Source of the DNA: Plotosus lineatus
Lineage: Eukaryota; Chordata; Actinopteri; Siluriformes; Plotosidae
Length of the DNA stretch: 64,000 nt
Reading direction: 5' to 3'
Assembly (NCBI GenBank): GCA_024760905.1
Contig: CM045732.1
Location: 58,419,496 to 58,483,495, forward strand
The notes beneath the pieces were generated by a model, which worked only from the letters and a program-made list of their open reading frames with translations, was not told where the DNA came from and did no database searches. Of this stretch, positions 26,701 to 39,200 are shown in pieces. The stretch's first letter is position 1, and each line of letters begins with the position of its first letter. The translations under genes and the position numbers were made by a program.

Positions 26701-29018
26701 TGGTGCACTCCTCGTCTCAGAGGTTTTCATATTGCCATCACACGATGTAATTGGACACGAGCTCTTAGCATAGCTATATTCACCCGCCTCTGGAAATGGA
26801 GATGCATTTCATTATCCCGTTCCAGTTTATTTATTTCGACCATAAACAGATTTCTGAGTTGTCTTACTTTTCAAGGCGGCTGAAGATGACCCCTGAACTT
26901 ACCAACAAGCAGGTCAGACAGCACACCTCACTGTTTCAATACGCTTAACCCCCATAAGAAGATTATTCAAATTGTATCACTGCAGAGGCCACTTCCTCCC
27001 TTTGACACTAATTGCGGACGTCAGATCCACTGCTCCCAACTGTGCAGCGGTCCACTTTGACACTTTCCAAAATTCAATGCAAATCCAATTGTTGGTCCAC
27101 ATGAGGTTTGTGTAGAATAAGCTGTCACTCCTAATGGAGAAGGAGAGCGCACGTATTCCCCAAACAGGGACTAGCGCAGCAACGTCTCCTCCTAGCCTTT
27201 AAATTGGATTAGTAAATAGAATTTCAAGGGTCCAGTCCCTTGGTATGGCATTCATCATGATTTTCACTCTGCTACGTTTCAGCAGCTGTACCTCCAGCAC
27301 AAACCTGCTTTTGTTTGTTGCTAAATTGATAGGATGCTGTAGAAATTTGAGTTCATGATGAGGTTATAGAGAGCAGCAAGCAATAGATTTCAAAGGTGTG
27401 CCTCAATGGGCAATTTGGGACCCATGCTGTTAACTAAGACTTTGGTTAATGAAGGGTCAACTCGAACCATCTGCCAACATGCAAGCTTAATTGTGTGTTA
27501 TGAAGGAAAATTGACTTTTTTTTTTTTTTCCTTCTTACACATGAAAAAATGCTGCTACAGCACCACTGAACAGCTCAACAATATTATCCTCGATGTGTTC
27601 ATTCATGTAATGCCACTGACTACACATGAATATTAAGTGGCATCTCATATATATGACAATGCAATCGTCACATAAGCTGTATGTACCCTGATGAATGGAT
27701 CTCGTATGCACAGTATATTTTTGTTTAAAATATTATCAATTATAATTTTAAAAACTGTAAGTACTCAAAGTTAATGAATAAGTTGAATTAGTAAAAATAA
27801 TTTAAATGAGCCCCCCCCCCCCCTTTTTTTACAACAATCATGGTACTATGTTGCTAGCTAATTAATTAGCATCAATAAGCTATGAGGTTAGCAGGGGCAG
27901 TGGTGGTCTAGTGGTATAGGGCGCTGGATCGCTGATCCAAAGGTTGGAGGTTCGAGTCCCACTCTCCACAAGGTTGTCACTGTCCCCCCCAGTGCGGCTA
28001 ACTGGGTTATCAAAGGCGGGCCATGTCTCTCACTGTCTATGGTGAGAGGCATGTAAAAGAACCATTGCTGACTTTTGTAAAGAGTAGCTGCAAAGCCGTC
28101 AGCGTGTTTCTGTCCCTTGCTAAAAAGGGTTGTGACAGGAAGGGCATCCGACATAAAAAAAAACCCTCTGCCAAATCAAACGTGCGAATCAGATGATTCG
28201 CTGTGGCGACTCCCGAGTAAAAGGGAAAAAGCCGAAAGGAAGACAGACAGACAAAGCTATGAGGTTAGCATGCTATACAGCTTGCTCTATTTTCAATTCA
28301 TCCTAGACATGTAAAGCCGTCAGCGTGTTTCTGTCCCTTGCTAAAAGGGTTGTGACAGGAAGGGCATCCGACGTAAAAACCTACGCCAAATCAAATGTGC
28401 GACTCAGATGATTCGCTGTGGCGACTCCCAAGAAAAGGGAAAAAGCCGAAAGGAAGAAAGAAAAAAGACATGTAAGGCAACAAAATATGGAATTCAAGGA
28501 TTTGATAGTGACAACCTGTATTTTACTTCTAAAGTTAAACCTTTTTTGAAAATAAACATGACTTCATGTGCTCTTTGTGATGATCAAAAAGTCGTGAAAG
28601 TCGACAGCCATTTTGTCCGGGACAATGGGCAGAGGAGAAACCTAGCTATCATAAAATACTTTGGCTACCACGCCCCATGGAAGGTGGCTCTGTCATGTCC
28701 AAAGCACTGCAGCCCTGAAGTATAAACACCATTCGATTTTCTCAATGATTATGCTCTTGTCCTCTGAGTCTATATACATGCTTACAACAGCATAAATATT
28801 GAGAAAAATACATTCGGTTTAATGCAGAGAAGTGCTTTGCTTCTATGGTGAAGCCTATTTATCTTATATGATATCTATGAGAAGGTACATCGGAATGTGC
28901 CAATTAACCAGCGACAACAATGCATTATCAATTTGATGACTTTCTACTAATTAGGAAATCTCTTGAATGAATAATAACTGTGAGATAATAGACCAAGCAG
29001 ATCCTACCAATCAAACAC

Positions 29019-29065
<47 letters not shown>

Positions 29066-30409
29066 ACTATGAATTCTTTAAAGATTAACTTAATCAGAAC
29101 ACACATGAGCTCTAAAATAATCTGCATTATAAACATAGCAAGCAAGGATAATGTTGACCTCTGAGTTATACCTCAAAGCAGAAAAACAGATAATTAAATC
29201 ATGTCATGCATTCAAAGATCTCTTATTAACATTATCACCATTAAAATGCATGACCTGAAACAGGAACCTAATCAACAATGTAAGTGATAGTAAAAAAGCA
29301 TAAACAAACCTCAAAATCTTTTTTTTATTTTTTTTATTTCTTTTTGCTAACTCAGAGTTGTCATCTAAATGATCGCAAAAACATACTGAGAGCCTGGAGC
29401 AATACAAAACAACACTATAAAGGCTAACTGATTCTGTAAATCAAACTTGATAAGAATCTTGTCACGTGGCTAAACCTGACCGTACTTCAGGCAATCAGAA
29501 TAAAGGTTCGGTGCAAAACATCTGTGGAATAACACAGACCACACTCTATCTCTTATGAAAGCTGTGTGCCATTATATCTACAGCACGAGGCTTAGCATTC
29601 AGAAGAACACTATTTTCTATGGAAAAAAAAAAAAATCATCATCATCTCCACAACAGAGGACAGTGCCATGGACATTCATATTAGAGTCAATTAGTGCAAA
29701 CTGTTAATATCCTTTTACAATTATGCAGTAAAAAAGTCTTCCTTTGGCCAAAGAAATATCTTAACGAGACAGAACAATGGAGAAAATATGACATTTTCTG
29801 GGAAATAATCGCAATGCCGAAAAGCACTCAAGCTAAGCTAAGCTCTTCTCCTCTCCTTTAAATGGGATTTAACAATTAATCACTAATTATTTCTGGGCAG
29901 AGGAGGAGGGCTGCGAGTGCAATTCCCTCAGCGACTCCGCAGCAAAAAAGCTGTCTGTAAAAAAACCATGCTTGCACCATCAGCACCAAAACACTCTTTC
30001 TCATTAAGACTGCGACATGGGGGGCATCGCATCTGCATGGGCACAGCAAGGGGGTAATTGTATCAATATGGGAAACTGTCTACTGCATTAGGACATTGTT
30101 AATATAGTTTTCCAATTTAGCAAATGTAACACGGAGCATCGGATGTTATCCGCGGCGGGGTGCAGAATGCACATTTACCCATGATTGAGCTGTTGAATCG
30201 CTCGATTATGTGAGCTGTATGTGATCGCAACAGAAATAAACCGGTAAGAAAGACAAGACACCAAGTTATACATTACTGTTCTGTGCCAAAGTGGTCAATG
30301 TGTATATATATGAACTCTGCAGAGATTCACCGCACCAAAGCCCAAACCTGCTGATACCATCGGTGTCATGCTTGTGTGGCTTTATTATAAGCCAACACCA
30401 ACTGTGTCA

Positions 30410-30491
<82 letters not shown>

Positions 30492-30779
30492 AAACCCGAT
30501 CTGGTTATGCGGGAGAAAGTGTTGCACATGTTCTCACTCATGGGACAATGTTGAGGAGAGATGAAGGCTGTAGCAATGAGACGGACACTCGTGTTGTTGA
30601 CAGTAACTTGACAAGTTTAATCCCGTTCCCTGAAAGGGTAAACAGTGGTGCCAGCCATGCGTGCAACCACACTTACACTTCCTGCATCAGCCTTTGGAGT
30701 TCCATTAACTATTTTGTTTTGCAGCAAGGACAAGGTCAAATAAAGCCCAAAGCACAATATGGCACAGCTCATATTAGAG

Positions 30780-30827
<48 letters not shown>

Positions 30828-31267
30828 AAAACAAATAAAAATCCTTCAGCTATATCCGGACTGAGTGCACTATGAAACATATTACACCACATCTACTGTC
30901 CACTTGCATGTTTCCCATGGTCTTTCATATATTTTACAATTCACTACAACACAACTACATCCGATCAGTGTTGCAAATATCCATATCTACATTCAGGTTG
31001 AAAAACGGAAGTGGGTGTGGTCTAAATAAACAATTCCCAGGGTATTTTTTTTAATCCACAATGTAATAAGAAATTAATTATAGTACTCATATGATTTAAA
31101 CCCCCCCCCCCCCACACACACACACACACACTCTCCTACCACATTTTGGTCAACCGCCAGTTCCCACCCACGAGCCAGCACTCCCATCACACAACAGCTA
31201 ACAACTGGGGTAGTGCCACATTCATAAGGTCGCAGACACCCAAAATTGGCTAATGTCACAGTGACTA

Positions 31268-31303
<36 letters not shown>

Positions 31304-33145
31304 TGTTTTTCTTCCCACCCAAAAAGCTTTGCCAATTTTGCTGCCGACACTCCTGGCCACAGATGGCTGGCATCAGGATTCAAACTCACAATCTGACAAT
31401 GATGGAGAAATATTTTCCTGTTGTTCAACTCGATGAGGGAGTTGAAATATTTTTATGAATTTCTGGTTAATGGTTCTGGTTATAATTTGCTGACATATTT
31501 TATTTATTAACAAAGAATGAACTGAAGAAATGAAACAAAAGAACAGAGCCATGTACAACACCGAGATGGCTCAGAACGATTGCACCAATCAGAACAATCT
31601 CGGATTTGAAGCAGCAGAGCAGATCAAACTTTTTGAAAATGGATTTATTTGTATCTATCTCTATTGTAATTACTTTTAGTGGAGCTATTGTAATTGCTGG
31701 CCTTTTTTCAGTCTGGCTGTTTTTCAGGTTGTTCGTGGATAAAATCCTGACCAAATCCATATAAGGATTTTCGCCTGGGTGGGGACACTGTCCTAGTAAA
31801 GTAACAAAGATCATTTGATTTTGGAAGGTCTAGGTGAAAGGTGAAGGTCAATGTAAGGTCACAGAAAGGAGGTAGATTGCTTATACAGGAATCCCTCACT
31901 TTCTGCGGTTAATTGGGACCGAGAGCCCAACGCGATCATCGAAATCCACGACGTAGGATCAACCCCCCCCACCTCCCCCTGACTGATGTATATGTACATG
32001 TATATGTGTATATAATATCAATAATTACATATTAAATGATATAAATGCTCATAATAATAATTAAACATCAAAAAATAATGCATAAGATGTAAATAAAATA
32101 TAAATACACACATACAGACATGCGCGCATGCACGCACATGCACCGCACAACAATGTAAGTAGTTTTGATGGGAGGTTTTGGGTTGTTTTTTGTTGGTTTG
32201 GGGTTTTTTTTTTGGATAATTGGCCTTGTTTTCATGGAATTTTCCTCAACTTATTCCCCTATTCTTCCTTAATTTCCTTATTTTTTTAATTTGATGAATA
32301 TTAAAAAAAAAAAAAAAAAAAAAAACGCGATGCACTGAAGCCTCATGAATTGAAGTGCGAAGTAGCGAGGGACCCTGTATTTTTGAAATGGCTGCCAAAA
32401 GATACACCTCTGCAATGGAACACTTATAGGAAACCATAGGACTTCCAAATGAGACAATCATCTTTGACTTCGAAATGTCAAACCCCTAATCATTCAAACA
32501 AAATACTTTTTTTTTGGGCTGGGGTGGGGGATATGGTCATGTCTAAATACAGTCGTCCCTCTACTTACGAAAACCTCTGAATATGAAAAATACAGGTTAC
32601 GAAAAACATTTTCCTAAATTTTTGCCCTCTGTAAACGAAACAACCGCTTATGCAAAGCGCCAAACATGCCATTCAAAAATTTAAACGCGCCATTCAAAAA
32701 TTCAAACAATGCGCGAGTTGCTCTCTCGTTGGCTTTCTCCCAACATCCCGCCCCGCTGGCCTCCCATTGCTTCCCATTGGCCAGCAGAGAGTTGAATCTC
32801 CATAGTACTGTACCCATAAGCTTGTTTGTCACATGTGTAAAGGAGAGACGTACTGTTGGCTCGTGAGTTTCGTGAGTTTTGAGAGTTTTGAGAGTACAGT
32901 ACTCATTGCAGCTTATTTGAGGAGGTCCGGATGAGCCGCGCCCCGGCTCAAAAGCTCCGCATTTGGCCACGAAGCATTTTTGTGCACGAAAGTGGGCGGC
33001 GCCACAAGACATCCGATCTCGTAAGGAAGCAAATTAATATTGAATCCGGACGTCAGATCTTTCAAACAGGTAATTCCGCTCGGCTGTGCGCTGCGTGTGG
33101 GCAGAGCCCGCATTCGGCAGAGTGCGGACTCAAAGAGAGCGAGTG

Positions 33146-33212
<67 letters not shown>

Positions 33213-33219
33213 GAGAGAG

Positions 33220-33262
<43 letters not shown>

Positions 33263-36200
33263 GAGACAGAGAGAGAGAGAGATAGAGAGAGACAGTGTTT
33301 TGTGTGTGTATGTGTGTTAATAAAAAAATGTTTAATAATGGTTCAGTTCAGTTCATTTTCTGTAACCGCTTAATCATAATTAGGGTCGCGGAGAGGCTGG
33401 TGCCCATCGCAGCCAACTCCGGGCGAGGGCAAAGTACACCCTGGACAGCTCGCCAGGCCATCGCAGGGCGGAAACACGACGATGGCTTTGCAGCCTACTC
33501 TTGTCGAAAGTCAGCAATGGTTCTTTTACATGCCTCACACCACAGACAGTGAGAGACATGGCCGGCCTTTGATAATCCAGTTAGCTGCATGTTTAATAAT
33601 GGTTTAATTAATAAATATGTTAATAAAATGGTTTAAAATGTTAATAAAATGTTTAAATGGTTTAATAAATGATTTTCTTTTACTTTTAACACATATTTCA
33701 TACATATTTCATCCAAAATTGGTGTACTTTTATCATTTTAAAGTTTTTAAGTCATTTTTAAAGGGTTTATGGGGTAGTCTTGGGAGCCTTGAAACGAATC
33801 ACGCATTTTACATGTAAAATACACCTCTACTTACAAAAACTCCAGGCTACGAAAAAGGCTCTGGAACGGATTCATTTCGTAAGTAGAGGGCCGACTGTAC
33901 TACAGTACATATGATGCGCTCATGGGTGATTTGAACAAGTACATATATAGAGCCTGTTTTCAACATTATCCATGCTGAGTAGCAGAGGTAACACAGCACT
34001 CTTATGAGTGCACCGCTGGTTGCTTGGACAATTCAAATAATGCATTCATTACTTTGATTTGATTGCCCCACTATCTTGTGAGAGTCATTACAACAGTATA
34101 TAATTGTATCTACAGAAATATCAAAACATGAACTTCTTAATTCTCAGTGAGTGTAGCTCATGAGACGATAAGTGGACACACAGTAAGAAGAGTCTTACCT
34201 GAACGGCCTGGCTGTAAGGCCCAATGTTAGCTGGTGCCCAGTGGGACACACTCTGAACGTGCAATGTGTCTCTGTGCTGAAAGTAGCCTTCTTCAGGAGC
34301 CACAGACCAATCATGCAGCAGCACATCCATCTGCAAGAACTGACCCACAGGCAGCCGAGCCTGCACACACACCCTGCAGATGCCAAAAGAACTAGGGTTA
34401 CCAGACAGACAGGTTGGGTGGATGGACAGATCAACACTTTGTTGACTGAGAAGTGAAAGTCTTGTTGTATCATGAGAAACGAGGACATTTGAAATTTCAG
34501 ATTCAAGTGAAATCAGCGTTACCTAGCTGGAGGGCAGTGGCTGAAGAAACCGCGGTACACCTCGTTTACTTTCCCAAAGTCCTCCATGTTTCTCACGTAC
34601 AAGTGAACTAGCACAATATGCTTCAACTGCCAGCCCTTCTCCTGTAATTCACCTTCCAACAAACACATGTCCAAATAACTCAATTATCATAACTTTTACA
34701 AAGTAGGTTGGGTTTTACACGTGGTTTATGATTTTGTGTTTGTTAGTAGGATTGTGTAAAAATGTAGGTGAAGATTCTCATGAAATTCCGACCAGAGTTG
34801 GAGCTTTGAACAAAGAAGCCTCCATTACATTTTGTTTGTGATCCAAGTCAAATATGTGAGGCTCTCCACCGAATGTAGGCGCCTGTCGCAAGTGACATAT
34901 GGTGCTTGTGAGACAAAGAGCAGCTTATCCAGACTTCCGATCTTTAAAGTGAGCAAGTGCACGTTGAATACTTGTTTAGTACTCAACCTTCACTTGCTCA
35001 CTTGAAAGATCGGAAGTCCGGATGAGCCCCGCTTTGTCTCACAAACTCTGTGTGTCACTTGCAACAAGCGCCTACATTCGGTGGAACACCTCACATCTTC
35101 TTCTTTTTCTTTTCCTTTCGGCTTTTCCCTTCAGATGTCGCCACAGCGAATCATCTGCCGCCATCTCACCCTATCCTTTGCATCTTCTTCTCTTACACCA
35201 ACTACCTTCATGTCCTCCTTCACCACATCCATGAATCGTCTCTTTGGTCTTCCTCTAGGCCTTCTGCCTGGTAGTTCCAACCTAAGCATCCTACTACCAA
35301 TATACTCACTATCCCTCCTCTGTACATGTCCAAACCATCTCAATCTAGCCTCTCTGGTGGAGCACCTCACATATAACCAGGAGTTTTTGTAAGAAAGCTT
35401 TAACATTGTAAAATAAATTATTTTTTTTTACATTGGATTTTTTTTTGTGGTATTATATTAATCCCAGCAGGGGTGCTGGATAAGTTTTTTTTTTTTTTTT
35501 TTCGGTGGGGGTTGTGCTTTTCGAGTGCGCTTGTTATTCATTCATTCATTACAGCAATTGCTATTTTGTGTTCAGGGTTGTAATGTAATGTCTGGATCCT
35601 ATTTTAGAAACACTTCGTGCAAGATTTGGATGCATGCTAGATTGAATTCCAGTCTATCCCAGAGTGCCATGCACAACCCATGTCCGCGCACTAATTCACA
35701 CCTGAAACAATTCAGAGTCACCAATCTACTGACCATTATGTATTTTAGTACATAGAGAAGCCAGAAGAAACCCAAATGGACAGAAAGAGAACATGCAACA
35801 CTTCAGTCAGACAATAAAATGAGCTCAGAATGGAGTCAGGGATCATGGAGCTGTAAGACAGCAATGCCATTTGTTGGGCCATCACCACAACTTCTTACAG
35901 CAAAATGCTAGATTTGTGTTGTAAATAATAATAATGTTCACATGTCTAAAATCTAATTTTGTTTGTTTAAAACCATAGGATGAGACAAGACAAAAAATAT
36001 TGCAATCTAAAACATTGATTTTGTTTTTGTTGCACAATAGGGCAGTGAGGAAGGCTGTAACTGGGTCTTAAGGCAAGCCCTAGATCCCTGTAATAATTTC
36101 ATAGAGCATCCAGTTTGTTTTCCCTTTGCAGCTACTCTCTGTACTTCACAGAGTGAGCTCACACAAAGACAGTCATTAAATATTAACCTGTTTAATATTG

Positions 36201-39200
36201 TCTCAATACGGTGAAGGCTGTTTGGAATGTACGACGATAAACATTAAATATGCTTTTCATGTTATGCCTCTCTTAGGGAAAACATCTTTTATTTTTTATT
36301 TTTTTAATATGAAAGCCTGCACTTTAAAAGTTCTGGAGGCAAAAAAAAAAAGAAAATGAAAAAAAGAAACCCAAGCACTTTTTGCGCGTGTGAGCATGTG
36401 TATATTTTGAAGTAGCGGTGGTTTCATTCTTCCAGTTTAATTTGAAGTGTCTGTCCTCGTTTGGCGAACTTTTGATTCTCGCACAGTGATGGACAGGGAC
36501 CCTGACACACGCTGCACTCACACCCTCACTTAAAAGGCATGAGTGAATAAAAAGCAGCCACTTATGGCCAGACGCACCTCTTAAAAGTGCATTTTGCTAA
36601 CACAACAAGGGGAAAAATGTATGAAAGTGACTTTGGAACAAAGGCCTTTTTGTTGTCTACACTGTGAAATTGTTTCTAGTCGGGTTGAGCTTTAGAAAAA
36701 AAAAAAAAAAAAAAAAAAGAAAGAAAAAAAAAAGGCTAAAACTCCAGCAACATGCCCAGAAGCAGCAACGAAGCCGTCATGTCTTCTTGGCTTCATTTAT
36801 TCTACACTTCACCTCAGCTAAGACAAATCCGAACCCCTCTCCTGCTGAAGATACTTAAACCAAGCCAGTCTAGATTTACTGTCAGGAGTGTGGCTGCGTG
36901 TGCCATGTTGAAGCTAAAACAGAAAGTGATTGTAAACTCTCACCAGTTACCTTGCAGCATAGTGAAAGCATACTGCGTCTGGCTCTGGATGTCTGTACAC
37001 TCAGAGGAATGGCTGCTGATTCCACTGATCCACTGATAACCCGCAGAACTTCTGGCTGAGCTCATAAACTGGAATTCTGTAACAAAACAGCAATAATACT
37101 ATTAATAACTCAAATAAATAAACAATCTAACAAATAAATAAATCAACAGGACAGCCCAGGAGCATAGTAGTTAACACATCGGCCTCACAGTAAGAAACTC
37201 AAGGGTTTGAGCTTCAGGCTGGGCAAAGGGCGTTTCTGTGTGGATTCTGTTTGTATGTTTGTTTGTTGTCCTTGTGTTTGTGTGGATTTCCTCCACATAC
37301 TCTGGTTTCCTCCCACAGCCCAAAACATATGCATGTTAGGCTCACTGGTTGTTCCAATTTGCTCCTAGTTATGAGTGTGAATGGTTGTGTGGGCCCTGCA
37401 ATGGACTTGGGTGCTGGTCCACCTTCGCCCGGAGTCAGCCAAGATAGGCTCCACCCTTGATGGATTAAGTGATTGGCAAATGAATAAATTAATTAATAAA
37501 GGCATAGACTACTATCACAGAAATACAGGGCTCCCTCACTTTCCGCGGTTAATTGTGACCCCCACGCGACCATCCAATCACGAAGATGCGCGTGCACACA
37601 CTCAGATGCGCATCAGTTTTGATGAGAATTTTGGGTTGTTTTTTTGTTGGTTTAGGTTTTTTTTTGTTTGTTTTTTTTTTTTTGCATAATTGGCCTTGTT
37701 TTTGTGGCATTTTCCTTAACTTTTCCCCCTATTCTTCCTTGATATCCTTATTTTTTAAATTCGATGAATATTTAAAAAAAAAACACGATACACTGAAGCT
37801 GCATGAATTGAAGCACGAAGTAGCGAGGGATCCCTGTATGTCTATTTGAACCTAATTTAAACAATATAACGATAAACAAGTAATTAAACTAAGCTGTTCA
37901 GCGTATCCACTGTGAAGAACTGAATATTTAATTACCAGTATGTCAGAGAGTCAGACCCATTCATCTCGTGCATCCAAAGTGTCTGTGTGAATAACACCGA
38001 CGAGTATCATAACTTATTCTTACCACTACGCTGTTAAATTCTCAATTCTGACTAATCAGAAAGTACTGATTATTTTTCTATTACTGCAGCTTGGACAGAA
38101 GCACCTGCTGTAACCCAATTTACGGATTGTATTCTAACTCATCAAGTTTCCATAGTAACAACACATTCCTGAGAACTTGCATAGTTCTAAATAATGTAAG
38201 AGTAATAATAAGCTTCCCACAGAGCTTCATACCTCAGAGAGTCTGGTAACCCACCGAGCTCCATTTTTTACATCCACTGTCATGTCCACTAACCACAGAA
38301 ACCATGAATGTGATGAACAGATAGTTGTTTTGTTTTTTTGAAAAAAAAAAAAAAAAACATACTGGAACCGTTTCTTTTCATTCTATCATGAGTCCCATTA
38401 AATTTATCCACAAAACTTTTTTCACTACAACAAACACCTTCATTGTGAAAAAAATGTAACAATTAGGTTAACCGTTTTTATTCATTTCTACATTTTGTAC
38501 TTTAAATACATATGATATATATTATGTACTATAACAACAGTCTTGCGATAATACAAATAAAAGTCTTTGTAACTTTTTACTTTGGGGAATTAGTTGTTTC
38601 ACAATAATTCATAATAATATATTGCCATATATTCATTTTATAAACTTTTTTTACAAAAAGGAGACATGTTTGTAATTAGCAAATATTAATTTTGTAAAAA
38701 AAAAAATTGTAAATGTGCATAGAAAAAAATTCATAACACACTTTACTTTCCCTTCTTCAATCTAGCAGAGGGACAACTACATGTTATAAATAGTTATGAT
38801 TAAGTCAGCATTGTTAATTTTCTTAAAAATTGATGGTGCGCCTTATAATCTGGTGCGCCTTGTGTATTGACAGAGCCACACTGCTTGATGGATTGTCGGA
38901 GCATTACAGCTTCCGTAGTCAGGTGACTCGCTGAGAGAAGTTTACGTCAAAAGATCGGAAGGCTTTTTCTGCAAATCTCCACCCCATTGATCTATGACTC
39001 CATGTGCGCCCATCTCAGTGAAACCATCAAAACCCAAGTAAAGCAAACTAATTCAGAGCTTGCCATCATTCCGGTGGATTAACCAAAGAACTCCAGCCAC
39101 TAGATATTGGTGTCAACAGGTCATAAGTTACAGGGATCCGGTATTTATGTCGGAATCACACAACTCTTAAACTCAGACACTGAAAATGAAGAATTTGATG

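Larger units (their letters stand above)
32550..33897 (+). mobile_element. Tigger/pogo-like element, copy 3, with rearranged core
   Basis: Ends cagtcgtccctctacttacg and the inverse gtaagtagagggccgactg, with TA on both sides (32548-32549, 33898-33899), as in copy 1. The left 330 bases and right 230 bases align with copy 1. The transposase segment is absent. In its place are a GC-rich sequence (32915-33140), a GA microsatellite and a SINE family B piece. Confidence 0.85.

Noticed and set aside
27894..27970. tRNA-like sequences with good A and B boxes (also 3332-3388, 7425-7478, 20311-20365)
   Set aside because: Each is continuous with a SINE body and tail, and three of the four SINEs carry clear target duplications; anticodon and acceptor stems do not form a proper tRNA. 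They are SINE heads, not tRNA genes.
28408..28725. 105-codon frame after the truncated SINE
   Set aside because: The first part is SINE tail; the rest has no recognisable domain and no flanking splice sites that fit the gene.
32614..33146. Frames in the GC-rich core of Tigger-like copy 3
   Set aside because: Overlapping frames on both strands, none with a recognised domain; more likely non-coding captured sequence.
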